Of a stretch of DNA of 64,000 bases, positions 26,871 to 34,538 are shown one piece after another. Every line of letters begins with the position of its first letter. Within the stretch, counting starts at the first letter, position 1. The notes under the pieces were generated by a model. That model searched no databases. It saw nothing but the letters and a program-made list of their open reading frames with translations, and was not told where the DNA came from. The stretch comes from Clostridioides difficile_A (GTDB taxonomy: Bacteria > Bacillota > Clostridia > Peptostreptococcales > Peptostreptococcaceae), in the NCBI GenBank assembly GCA_945909635.1, contig OX246690.1:3038001-3102000 (forward strand), written 5' to 3'. Position numbers and translations under genes: made by a program.

Positions 26871-27592
26871 CTATTTAGATTTGTTTGCTTTTTCTTCTAA
26901 TTCAATTTCATAATTAACAAATCCTAATATTAGTTTTTGTACTAATTTATCTTTTTTAACAAATTCATCAGGTAGAATCCTAGTTTTTACAAATACATTA
27001 AATAAACTAGTTACAATTCCACCATGCTTAATTAGTTTTTTATTTCAATTTCCTCTAATACCTCATCATAACCAGATAATTTCAATATTTCATCTGCAAT
27101 AGTTTGAAGTTCTCCTGCTAAAAATAGTCTTTTTAAAGCTGCTTTAGCATCAGAAAAACTGTTGTTTTCTAAGAAGTTTTTATTGTTAAAATTAGGTTTT
27201 ATAATTCCTCTTTCAAGTAACATTAAATTCATTAAATCACTATTAACTTTATCCTCTGTAAACCCATTTTTTAATTTATTTGGTTTAGTACATTTTTTTC
27301 TTATGCTAGTTATTTCTTGTTCTGTAAAAGCTTTTATAGTTATTGGTATTTTTACTCTATCAATTTTGAGTATCTTTGTAGGGGGCTCACTTGCACATGT
27401 TAATCTTCTAAAAATCTCATCATCAGCTAAATTAAGTAATATTTCATTTTCTTTAGATTCATCTAACTCGTCATCATCTTCTTCTATTTCTTCATCTATA
27501 CTATAATCCTCGTTTTCCATTTCTTCAGCAACGACATTATTTTCTTTTATTACTTCCTCGTTTTCCAATTCTCTTTTATCCATATCTAACAT
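26871..27592 (-). CDS. Tail assembly chaperone, -1 frameshift extended product (gpGT-like), 240 aa
   Basis: The upstream frame (27032-27592) ends AAA-AAC-TAA, and the heptamer A-AAA-AAC lies directly before the stop. A -1 slip there joins 186 residues to 54 more (reading L-I-K-H-G-G... to ...EEKANKSK), stopping at 26871, 9 bp before the tape measure start. In lambda-type and many Gram-positive tailed phages this place encodes the G/GT pair that chaperones the tape measure protein. The extension has no start codon or ribosome site of its own. Confidence 0.75.
27032..27592 (-). CDS. xkdN: Tail assembly chaperone (XkdN-like), 186 aa
   Basis: Acidic N-terminus (about 1-55, EENEEVIKE... EEIEEDDDELDE), then a helical domain with KIPITIKAFTEQEITSIRKKCTKP (about 80-103) typical of XkdN/phage tail assembly chaperones. 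Located between tube and tape measure genes. Zero-frame product of the frameshift pair. ATG with GGAGGAA upstream. Confidence 0.8.
   Translation of the reverse strand: MLDMDKRELENEEVIKENNVVAEEMENEDYSIDEEIEEDDDELDESKENEILLNLADDEIFRRLTCASEPPTKILKIDRVKIPITIKAFTEQEITSIRKKCTKPNKLKNGFTEDKVNSDLMNLMLLERGIIKPNFNNKNFLENNSFSDAKAALKRLFLAGELQTIADEILKLSGYDEVLEEIEIKN
27035..27041 (-). promoter_or_regulatory. -1 ribosomal frameshift slippery heptamer
   Basis: A-AAA-AAC in the zero frame immediately before TAA; canonical X-XXY-YYZ arrangement. Confidence 0.75.
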
Positions 27593-27625
27593 ATTCTTTC
27601 CTCCAATATTTTTTATTTTAATAAA

Positions 27626-27660
27626 AAAGCTACAAACAAAATTAATTGTTTATAGCTTTA
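27626..27660 (-). terminator. Hairpin after the tail tube gene
   Basis: AAAGCTA-AAACAA / TTGTTT-TAGCTTT stem, T-run on the minus strand. It may reduce transcription from sheath/tube into the chaperone-tape measure part. Confidence 0.75.
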
Positions 27661-27679
27661 AGTGCAGCACCATTTTATT

Positions 27680-28099
27680 TTAAAGTTTATTTAATAATTC
27701 ATATCCGCTAAATGTTCCTTCTAATTCTTCTTTTATAATTTCTCCTGCCTTACCATTTATAAGTGGTATTTTCTTTAGCCTACATTTTTTTAATCTAACA
27801 CTTTCGTATCCTAATGTTTCCGAATTTCTTACATTATATACTATTTCAAAAGTTTTAAATCTAAGCTCTAGAAACTTTGAGCTTGTTTTGAAACCATTTA
27901 GAGAAAATGAACCTTTAGTAGTTCCACCTATAGATACTTCGCTTTCACAACCTAACAATTTAATACTTTGTTCATCTTGCTCAAAGTCAGCTTTTATTTC
28001 TTCTATATACAATTCTTCTTCGCCATCTATATAAACAGTTACATCTGAACCATTTAGAAATCCAGCTTCTTCTATATAATCATCATTGTATTTACCCAT
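27680..28099 (-). CDS. xkdM: Tail tube protein (XkdM)
   Basis: 139 residues, beta-rich, with GFLNGSDVTVYIDGEEELYIEEIKADFEQDEQ at the N-terminus (residues about 12-44) and GTTKGSFSLNGFKTSSKFLEL in the middle, the standard XkdM/gp19-like tube pattern. Lies 13 bp after the sheath gene; the hexameric rings of this protein form the inner tube. Confidence 0.85.
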   Translation of the reverse strand: MGKYNDDYIEEAGFLNGSDVTVYIDGEEELYIEEIKADFEQDEQSIKLLGCESEVSIGGTTKGSFSLNGFKTSSKFLELRFKTFEIVYNVRNSETLGYESVRLKKCRLKKIPLINGKAGEIIKEELEGTFSGYELLNKL

Positions 28100-28112
28100 C
28101 TTTTACACCTCC

Positions 28113-29534
28113 CTATCCTAAATAACCAGTTCCATAAATTTTCTTCATTACATCAACCTTAATAGCATCCCATTTCCAATAGAACTCATCTGCTTTGGCA
28201 GTTGCTTGAAGCTCTGTATCTATATCAACATTAAACTCTGATATAATACCTTGTGACATTAATTCTTCAAAATATTTCTTTAATGCACATATAACAGTTG
28301 TCTGCCCTGTAGCATCATTAAATATTTTCCCTACAAACTCTTTTCTTTTCAATGAAGTATCTTTATTTATAGTGTTAATAAACATAATATTAGAGATATA
28401 TCCCATAGCTTCATTCTTATCATCTACATACTTTTTAAATGTATTTACATCATCAACTATAATCACGTCTCCATCATCAAAATCAAGTATTAATGTTCCC
28501 GACTTTAAACACTCTTTAACTTCTGATTGACTTAATCGTGGTTCTACTTCTTCAAATATAGTCTTAGCATTACATATACTACCTGTTATGCCTTTGCTTA
28601 CTGCTAATGCTCCTATATAAACAGCTACTTCACTAGGTGTATATTTTATTCCCTCATAATAGGCTGAGCTTCCAACGTTAATTATATTTTCATCATTAAA
28701 ACTTTTTGATTTATCATTAATCTGTTTTATATTATCCTCTTTTTTCCCACCTAAAAATAATAATATATCTTTTCCTAATTCTTTATTCTTAGCCACCCAA
28801 GCCTTTGTAGTTTCCTGCAAAGCTTCGTCAGCCACACCATCAAGTGTAAAGCCATCAAAGCTATATCTTTCAAATTCTTCCAATGCTTTTAAATAAGACT
28901 CATTTGTTATAGATGTGCAACCATCATTTCCACCCTCAAGTGCTACATTTACTAAGTTTGCTAATGTTGTATCACTATCAGCTACTTTAGTTGCGATTAC
29001 ATACTCGTTATCTAAATTTGAGTTTATTTCTAGTACTATTTCATCTATAGTCCCTTTGATACTTGAACTAAATAACTGCTTAGTTCCTTCAAAGAATATA
29101 AAGTCCTTTTTATCTGCATCCACTAGATTAGATTTTATTGTTACATTAAAGTTTCTAGCTGTTGGATACTTAGTTTCTAGCTTAATTACATCTTTTGCAG
29201 TATTTTCTGTAGTATCTTTAAGTATTAATGTACCATTTTTTTGATTTCCATCTACAAGTCTATACAACAATAGTTCCTTTACATTTCCTAACAGAGCTAA
29301 TTTACCTAACTTGTAAGCTGAATAGTTAATATCATCACCAAATAAATATTTAAGTTGTCTCAAATCATTTTTTATTGTTATTACCTTACCTACTTCTCCC
29401 CAATTAGCTCTAATAGGCATTGCTAATCTACCTTTTAACCCTGTATTAGTTGTTTTCTCTGCTTGAGTCTTAAACCTGTTGTAAAAACCAGGTATCTCTT
29501 TTTTTTCTTTTTCATTCCATGTTCCAGTTGCCAA
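28113..29534 (-). CDS. xkdK: Tail sheath protein (XkdK)
   Basis: 473 residues, usual length. PGFYNRFKTQAEKTTNTG (about 15-32) and GRLAMPIRANWGEVGKVI are typical of N-terminal sheath sequence; the C-terminal TDELQATAKADEFYWKWDAIKVDVMKKIY (split around 435-468) is the conserved domain that contacts the tube and neighbours during contraction. It marks the phage as a myovirus. Confidence 0.95.
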   Translation of the reverse strand: MATGTWNEKEKKEIPGFYNRFKTQAEKTTNTGLKGRLAMPIRANWGEVGKVITIKNDLRQLKYLFGDDINYSAYKLGKLALLGNVKELLLYRLVDGNQKNGTLILKDTTENTAKDVIKLETKYPTARNFNVTIKSNLVDADKKDFIFFEGTKQLFSSSIKGTIDEIVLEINSNLDNEYVIATKVADSDTTLANLVNVALEGGNDGCTSITNESYLKALEEFERYSFDGFTLDGVADEALQETTKAWVAKNKELGKDILLFLGGKKEDNIKQINDKSKSFNDENIINVGSSAYYEGIKYTPSEVAVYIGALAVSKGITGSICNAKTIFEEVEPRLSQSEVKECLKSGTLILDFDDGDVIIVDDVNTFKKYVDDKNEAMGYISNIMFINTINKDTSLKRKEFVGKIFNDATGQTTVICALKKYFEELMSQGIISEFNVDIDTELQATAKADEFYWKWDAIKVDVMKKIYGTGYLG

Positions 29535-29535
29535 T

Positions 29536-29748
29536 TTACTTCACCTCTCTTTCTAAAAATTCTTTTATAAGCTTCTCAAACTCTACTTTTGTAAGTTCAT
29601 CTTTCTTACAATTAAATAAAGCACCTGCAACTACCATTTTTTCGTAGCCAAGTGCTTCACTATTTTTTAAGAAATCTTCTTTTGAATATTTTTCTTCCTG
29701 CTTACTTATATTAGTCTTTTTATTAATTGTTTCAGCCAACTCTCGCAC
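29536..29748 (-). CDS. Small tail protein upstream of the sheath, 70 aa
   Basis: Soluble helical protein, NKKTNISKQEEKYSKEDFLKNS, ending EKLIKEFLEREVK. A short gene is regularly placed between terminator and sheath genes in C. difficile myophages. Only one base lies between its stop and the sheath start. Function unknown. Confidence 0.65.
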   Translation of the reverse strand: MRELAETINKKTNISKQEEKYSKEDFLKNSEALGYEKMVVAGALFNCKKDELTKVEFEKLIKEFLEREVK

Positions 29749-29751
29749 CTC

Positions 29752-30576
29752 CTATCTTAAGTTTCCGCTATTATAAATCTCATTCATAATAGGTTCTTCT
29801 CTTTTTATCTTACCTATCATTTTAAATACTACAGTTAATTGACCATTAGAAAGCATGTCTGACTCTCTATCTTCAACTACACTTACAAGAGTTAAATACA
29901 TGTTTTTATCTTCTCTAAGTCTTACTCTCTTATCTATTATTAGCTTAGTCTCTAATTCTTCAAGAAGCTTAACTATTTCATCTTTATTTTTACTTACCAT
30001 GTGACATTTCATAGTTTTAGTAATCTCAATCAGATGATAGTTAATCCTTTTACTTTCGATATTCGCAGTTCGCCACAAGCAACATGGTGCTATAAAATTT
30101 TTCTTCCAATTATCCTTATAAACTTCAATTTCTAATAAATCTTTTGTGTACTTAGATAGAGCTTCAACCCATCTATCGCTAGTTATATCCTCTTTATCAT
30201 CTAAAGCTATTACACTAAACCTTAGACATCTTATTATAGCTTCCCATTCCTCGTCTATAACATCTTGACCAACTGCACCCTCATAAATACATGTAAATAC
30301 CTCGTTAGTAGTATCATCTGTTATAGTTTTAAAATCTAATATTTCTATAACTTCTTTTGTAAGTTCATCTAATTTATTAAATGTGGTTCTTTTCTCATAT
30401 ATCCAAATATTTATGGTTCTTCTAAAACCTATAACCTCACCCTCGCTGTCAGAATCTTCGCCTTGAACAATTACAGCATATGGTTTTATAGTCTTTTTAT
30501 TAGGTACAGTTGGTTCATAACAATCTTTAAGCCTTGGTATATTATCAATTAAGGTTTTTCTTATTCCTGCTCTCAT
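29752..30576 (-). CDS. Tail terminator-like protein, two-domain (274 aa)
   Basis: The first half (about 1-130) fits XkdJ/DUF6838-type tail terminators: LKDCYEPTVPNKKTIKPYAVIVQG and RRTINIWIYEKRTTFNKLDEL. The second half (about 135-274) has a similar fold plan (DRWVEALSKYTKDLL, then LTVVFKMIGKIKREEP), so the protein looks like two terminator-like domains in tandem. It is about twice as long as single-domain relatives. Position between gp10-like and sheath genes is as expected. Confidence 0.65.
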   Translation of the reverse strand: MRAGIRKTLIDNIPRLKDCYEPTVPNKKTIKPYAVIVQGEDSDSEGEVIGFRRTINIWIYEKRTTFNKLDELTKEVIEILDFKTITDDTTNEVFTCIYEGAVGQDVIDEEWEAIIRCLRFSVIALDDKEDITSDRWVEALSKYTKDLLEIEVYKDNWKKNFIAPCCLWRTANIESKRINYHLIEITKTMKCHMVSKNKDEIVKLLEELETKLIIDKRVRLREDKNMYLTLVSVVEDRESDMLSNGQLTVVFKMIGKIKREEPIMNEIYNSGNLR

Positions 30577-30577
30577 A

Positions 30578-30988
30578 TTATTTACTCCAATGCCCTTCTA
30601 TTAATTTACCTATCTTAGGCATATTCCTACTGACTGTAGACTCTAAAGAATGTGTCCCTTTAGTGCCAGGATGTTGGACCTTCATAACAGGATGTGATGC
30701 TCCATTCCAAAATAAAGCTTTTGCGTTTCTTGGTCTTATAACATGAGGTGCTGAACCTTCCTCTAAAACATTTCCATATTCAACACCATGACCTAGACGA
30801 ACAATATATTGGTTACCACCACCTAGACTAGTTCCTGTTATACCTTGTCTTGCATTTCCTGTCCTATCAGTCCATTTTGCACTATTCTTAGCTTCTCCTT
30901 CTAACATAAAAGCTATATTCATACATAAAAGTGGCATTGTAGCCTTTTTCCTATCAATTTCATTTATAGCCTTAGTAAACACACCCAT
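30578..30988 (-). CDS. HK97 gp10-like head-tail protein (XkdI-like)
   Basis: 136 residues with AKWTDRTGNARQGITG (about 38-53) and VRLGHGVEYGNVLEEGSAPHVIRP (about 63-86), the hallmark of the HK97 gp10/XkdI family. Sits in the neck at the head-tail junction. 1 bp upstream of the terminator gene. Confidence 0.85.
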   Translation of the reverse strand: MGVFTKAINEIDRKKATMPLLCMNIAFMLEGEAKNSAKWTDRTGNARQGITGTSLGGGNQYIVRLGHGVEYGNVLEEGSAPHVIRPRNAKALFWNGASHPVMKVQHPGTKGTHSLESTVSRNMPKIGKLIEGHWSK

Positions 30989-31000
30989 GCTAAACCACCT

Positions 31001-31384
31001 CTAATCTAGCTTTTCAAGACCACATATATAACCACAAACCTGTTCCTCAACTACAATAGGATTTACATAGTTTAGTTTCATAGTGCCTTCAATACATTTA
31101 AAAGTTATATCACTTTCAGCATTTAATCTTAAACTAGCTTCTCTATCTGCAACCATACCAAAATTTTTATTTTTATAAGCTGTGCCAATAGTCTCACTAT
31201 TTATTACTGTATCATTAGTTTTTTCGGGATATATAACTACTGTTAGTTCTTTTATTTCATTTGTAATCTCAATAGCTCCATCCACTATTTGTTTAATTTC
31301 CTGCTCTATAGTTATTGTTTGAGGATTTAAAGCTATCCCTCGATTAACAGTTTTTATTATCTTATCAGCTCTTAGTTTTCTCAT
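31001..31384 (-). CDS. Head-tail joining protein (XkdH-like)
   Basis: 127 residues; basic N-terminus (MRKLRADKIIK), beta-rich middle with ELTVVIYPEKT and CEG-type strands. Its place between connector and gp10-like proteins matches the stopper protein (SPP1 gp16/XkdH). Overlaps the upstream gene by 4 bp. Confidence 0.65.
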   Translation of the reverse strand: MRKLRADKIIKTVNRGIALNPQTITIEQEIKQIVDGAIEITNEIKELTVVIYPEKTNDTVINSETIGTAYKNKNFGMVADREASLRLNAESDITFKCIEGTMKLNYVNPIVVEEQVCGYICGLEKLD

Positions 31385-31698
31385 TGACCATCAACTCTTG
31401 TCATAGATGTTTTATATCCTGTGTTAGTTGTTTCATTCTTTGATTTTTCTTCTAAATAATCAGTTTTATATATATCTGCTAATGACAACCAGTATGAACT
31501 ATTACTACTTTTAGTTTCTATAGGACCTATTTTAATACAATCATCTGTAGCACCTTTGAGTAAACAACCTCTCCATGAAGCTTTTAGGATATTATTATTA
31601 TTAGATTCAAGAAGTAACTGCAATTGTTCATCTGTAAAGTATGGATACTCTTCTTCTTGTAGATTTAGTTTTAATTTATCAAAATTGGTAATAGTCAT
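31381..31698 (-). CDS. Head-tail connector (gp15/YqbG-like)
   Basis: 105 residues, helical: YPYFTDEQLQLLLESNNNNILKAS and LKGATDDCIKIGPIETKSS are typical of small head-completion connectors (DUF3199 style). Forms the adaptor ring under the portal. Confidence 0.7.
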   Translation of the reverse strand: MTITNFDKLKLNLQEEEYPYFTDEQLQLLLESNNNNILKASWRGCLLKGATDDCIKIGPIETKSSNSSYWLSLADIYKTDYLEEKSKNETTNTGYKTSMTRVDGQ

Positions 31699-31700
31699 GT

Positions 31701-31901
31701 CTACTCACCATCTTTGTTGAGAATCTCATTATTATTCTTTTCCTCAGCTTCTCCTATTACTTCTATATATCCTTTTTCTTCCATGAGTTCTTGGTCAATT
31801 TTTCTAATCTCAAATACATCATCTATTTTATAACAGCCATTATCATATTTTAAGTAAACTAAAGCTTTTGCCTGCATTAAATTATCTTTCTTTTTAGCCA
31901 T
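31701..31901 (-). CDS. Small head-region protein, 66 aa
   Basis: Start at 31901 (MAKKKDNLMQ) because AAGGAGG is well placed; a longer frame upstream reads over the capsid stop. Contains KALVYLKYDNGCYKIDDVF. Resembles the short Rho-N-like/head proteins next to the capsid gene, but no firm family. Confidence 0.6.
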   Translation of the reverse strand: MAKKKDNLMQAKALVYLKYDNGCYKIDDVFEIRKIDQELMEEKGYIEVIGEAEEKNNNEILNKDGE

Positions 31902-31915
31902 AATATCCTCCTTTT

Positions 31916-32956
31916 TTAAGATGCTATTGTAGCAAAGAAACAATCATCTGCTCTCTCAAAACTTGGTATTCCTACCATAGAAACTTTTGTATCTACTGCA
32001 ACAGGGTCTTCCTTAACCATAGTTGTAATTGCTATACCAGTTTTTACGACTTGTGTATCTAATTTTCCACTGCCATATTGGCTATCGAATTCTTCTGGAG
32101 TAGTACCAAATATAGTTTTGCCTATAGCTCCCTTTGGAATTAAAGATACAAGATTATCTTCATAATAACTCATTGTTTTTTCTTCTTCATTTAAGAAAGT
32201 TCCATTTAAAAGACCTATCTCTAAGTCTAGTTTTTTCTTTAAAAATGAAATATAATCATCATCAGTAAGAATTATATCTCCAAAACTTCTAGTTTTTAAA
32301 TCTTTTGTTATAGCTTCATTTTGAGTTATATATCCGAATGTTTTTTCAGTTAACAGCATTCTTGTCGGTTTTTCTGAACCTTCATCAACAAATACCTTTT
32401 GCCATCTTTTTATATCACCTACTACATCAGCTTTAGGGTCGCTCCACATTGCACTTCCTGTTAACACTTCTTTATGGTTAGCTGGTATATCATAATCAAC
32501 AACAACATCTCCATCTTTTGTAATCAACTCTATTTCACCTTTTTGCATCAATTGCGCTCTCATTCTCGTCATTTGAACTCCTGCACCATCTACTAAATTT
32601 GCATAGTTTTCAAATACAGTTTTAATTAAAGACTCTACTAGATTTTGATTGTTGGCAGTTTGGTATATAATCAATTGTCTTCTGTCATTTTCATCAATTC
32701 CAATAGCTTCTTTAAAAAATGGCATTTCTTTTTTCTCTATAGATACATCTGCTTTCAATGCTCTTACTTTCGCCGCTGAATTAAATGTACTCATTCGTAG
32801 TGCGACTGGCTTCTTCTTACTCCCTTTCGCTATTTCTATCTCTGTAGATAATTGTTTTGTTATTGGAAATAAAGCTTCATCAATAGTTGTCTGTGGCGGT
32901 AAATTTTTGATATATAAAGCTATTTCTCTAGAATTTATAAAGTTTTTTAATTCCAT
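31916..32956 (-). CDS. Major capsid protein
   Basis: 346 residues, from an ATG at 32956; an ATG at 32968 abuts AGGAGG without spacing, so the later one is more likely, although the spacing of 12 nt is long. The protein has GLLNGTFLNEEEKTMSYYEDN and RADDCFFATIAS at the C-terminus, typical of the phage major capsid family of T4/lambda E-type (DUF5309/E-like) rather than classic HK97 with a protease. Location after scaffold and decoration genes supports the role. Confidence 0.8.
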   Translation of the reverse strand: MELKNFINSREIALYIKNLPPQTTIDEALFPITKQLSTEIEIAKGSKKKPVALRMSTFNSAAKVRALKADVSIEKKEMPFFKEAIGIDENDRRQLIIYQTANNQNLVESLIKTVFENYANLVDGAGVQMTRMRAQLMQKGEIELITKDGDVVVDYDIPANHKEVLTGSAMWSDPKADVVGDIKRWQKVFVDEGSEKPTRMLLTEKTFGYITQNEAITKDLKTRSFGDIILTDDDYISFLKKKLDLEIGLLNGTFLNEEEKTMSYYEDNLVSLIPKGAIGKTIFGTTPEEFDSQYGSGKLDTQVVKTGIAITTMVKEDPVAVDTKVSMVGIPSFERADDCFFATIAS

Positions 32957-32972
32957 TAGTCTTTTCATCCTC

Positions 32973-33326
32973 CTATATAAATAATATTCTTCCTGCTACT
33001 GCTTTTTCAGCTTCGACAGTTATTTCTTCATTTGTGTATTCTTTTAATCTAGTTTTATTAAGAAAACCGTGTACTAACACTGGTAATATTTCTGTTCCTT
33101 TTGAATCATTAAAGTCAACCTCATTAAATACTACTCCATAAGTTGTTGCATCATTTACAGGTATTCCACTACTATTTACTAAAGTGCCTGCTGGTAATAC
33201 TCCATCAATTAATTTACTTTGTACATCTGTCTTTTTTACCTTAAAATTTAAATTGATATAATGTTCTCCTGCTATATCTCTAATGTCTTTTTTTCCTACA
33301 GAAATTGTTTTTGAGCTTTGTCTCAT
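32973..33326 (-). CDS. Head decoration-like protein
   Basis: 117 residues. Beta-rich: LPAGTLVNSSGIPVND (about 43-58) and LVHGFLNKTRL are reminiscent of lambda gpD-like decoration proteins. Directly upstream of the capsid gene. AAGGAGG at good spacing. Confidence 0.65.
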   Translation of the reverse strand: MRQSSKTISVGKKDIRDIAGEHYINLNFKVKKTDVQSKLIDGVLPAGTLVNSSGIPVNDATTYGVVFNEVDFNDSKGTEILPVLVHGFLNKTRLKEYTNEEITVEAEKAVAGRILFI

Positions 33327-33347
33327 TTTTTTATTCCTCCTTATAAT

Positions 33348-33995
33348 TTATTTAAAAAAGCTATCTAGTGATTCTGTAGCTTTACTTGCTTCTGCTTTTT
33401 CAGCTGCCAATCTCTCGCCTAGACTCTTTTTCTCGCTTCCTTCTTCACTTGATGTAGTAGAACCTAAGTTATCAAGTGGTTTACCATCTATTTTTATCTT
33501 TATATCTTCTTTATCTTTAAATAAATAACTGTCACTTTCTTGATAAGCTTTTATTTGTTCATCTAAGCCAATAAAATTACCATCAATTAATTTAACATTT
33601 TCTTTGTTTATTAGTGCTGCTAAAGCTTTTGGATTTCGAGGATTATAACTTTCAATAGCTCTTTCAAAAGCTGTATTAAATTTTAAAACCTCAATTTCTT
33701 TTTCTGCATTTTCTTTAATTTCTTTATTTGCATTTTTAAGACTTTCAATTTCATCTGATAGCTCTTTGTTATCTTTAACTTTACCTTGCAAGTCATTTAA
33801 TTGCTTATCTCTATCCCCTATTTGCTTTTTATACTCTTTAATCTCTTTGTTAGCATTTTCTAGTTCTGTCTTTTCAACATACTTAGAGTTTTTAATATTA
33901 TCTAAAAGAAGCTTATTTTCTTTATCTTTAGATAATTTTTCATAAACTTTTTGTCCTTCTTCATCTCCAAGTAACTTTTTAAAATACTCTAACAT
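33348..33995 (-). CDS. Capsid scaffold protein (gp20-like)
   Basis: 215 residues, long coiled coil from about 25 to 115 (ENANKEIKEYKKQIGDRDKQ), then a helical C-terminus ending ESLDSFFK. The pattern of phage minor structural GP20/scaffold proteins (DUF4355) just upstream of capsid. It would guide prohead assembly and leave before DNA packaging. Confidence 0.8.
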   Translation of the reverse strand: MLEYFKKLLGDEEGQKVYEKLSKDKENKLLLDNIKNSKYVEKTELENANKEIKEYKKQIGDRDKQLNDLQGKVKDNKELSDEIESLKNANKEIKENAEKEIEVLKFNTAFERAIESYNPRNPKALAALINKENVKLIDGNFIGLDEQIKAYQESDSYLFKDKEDIKIKIDGKPLDNLGSTTSSEEGSEKKSLGERLAAEKAEASKATESLDSFFK

Positions 33996-34315
33996 TCAAT
34001 TCCCTCCTTTAATGATTTTTGTAAATTTTTTACTACTTCATTTGTTACAAGATTTAAATCAAACATATTAGGTATTGATATTTCATCTGAAACAAGTTTT
34101 ATTATATTTTCACTTATTATTAATGTATAATGAGAATTATAATTTTCTCTTAAAAAATCTACTACTGGATTACAAAGAGATTTCAATTTATATAACTCTA
34201 ACTCTTTCCTTAAAACATTTTTTTCTTTCTTTTCATTATTTAATTTTCCTTGTAAACAATTTATTTCTTTAGATTCTCTTACTACTGATTTTATTCTTTC
34301 TTCTTCTAAATCCAT
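33989..34315 (-). CDS. Small coiled-coil protein, 108 aa
   Basis: N-terminal coiled coil (about 1-50, NNEKKEKNVLRKELELYKLK) and a compact C-terminal domain. Overlaps the scaffold start by 7 bp. No family recognised; context suggests a head-assembly or scaffold-related role. Confidence 0.6.
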   Translation of the reverse strand: MDLEEERIKSVVRESKEINCLQGKLNNEKKEKNVLRKELELYKLKSLCNPVVDFLRENYNSHYTLIISENIIKLVSDEISIPNMFDLNLVTNEVVKNLQKSLKEGIEC

Positions 34316-34347
34316 ACTTTATGCCCTCCTTATAATTAAACATAATA

Positions 34348-34382
34348 AAAGCACTCATTAATATTTAATTAATAAGTGCTTA
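34348..34382 (-). terminator. Terminator between small head genes
   Basis: AAGCACT-ATTAAT / ATTAAT-AGTGCTT stem with T-rich tail on the minus strand. Confidence 0.7.
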
Positions 34383-34384
34383 CT

Positions 34385-34537
34385 TTACTTCTGTATCAAT
34401 TCCTTTAACTTTTCTTTATACTCAGCATAACTATTGTATTCATCATAGTTAAACCCAGGTGCGTTTTTACCATACTTCTCTTTATATAATCGTCTTAACT
34501 CTAACAATTTTTTATCTTTTCTCATTTCTTCAAGCAA
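34385..34537 (-). CDS. Small head-region protein, 50 aa
   Basis: TTG start at 34537 with AGGAGGGA about 6 nt upstream; an ATG at 34525 would give 46 residues. Basic helical protein (KKLLELRRLYKEKYG), with GFNYDEYNSYAEYKEKL. It begins 2 bp after the minor head gene stop. No family recognised. Confidence 0.6.
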   Translation of the reverse strand: MLEEMRKDKKLLELRRLYKEKYGKNAPGFNYDEYNSYAEYKEKLKELIQK

Positions 34538-34538
34538 T

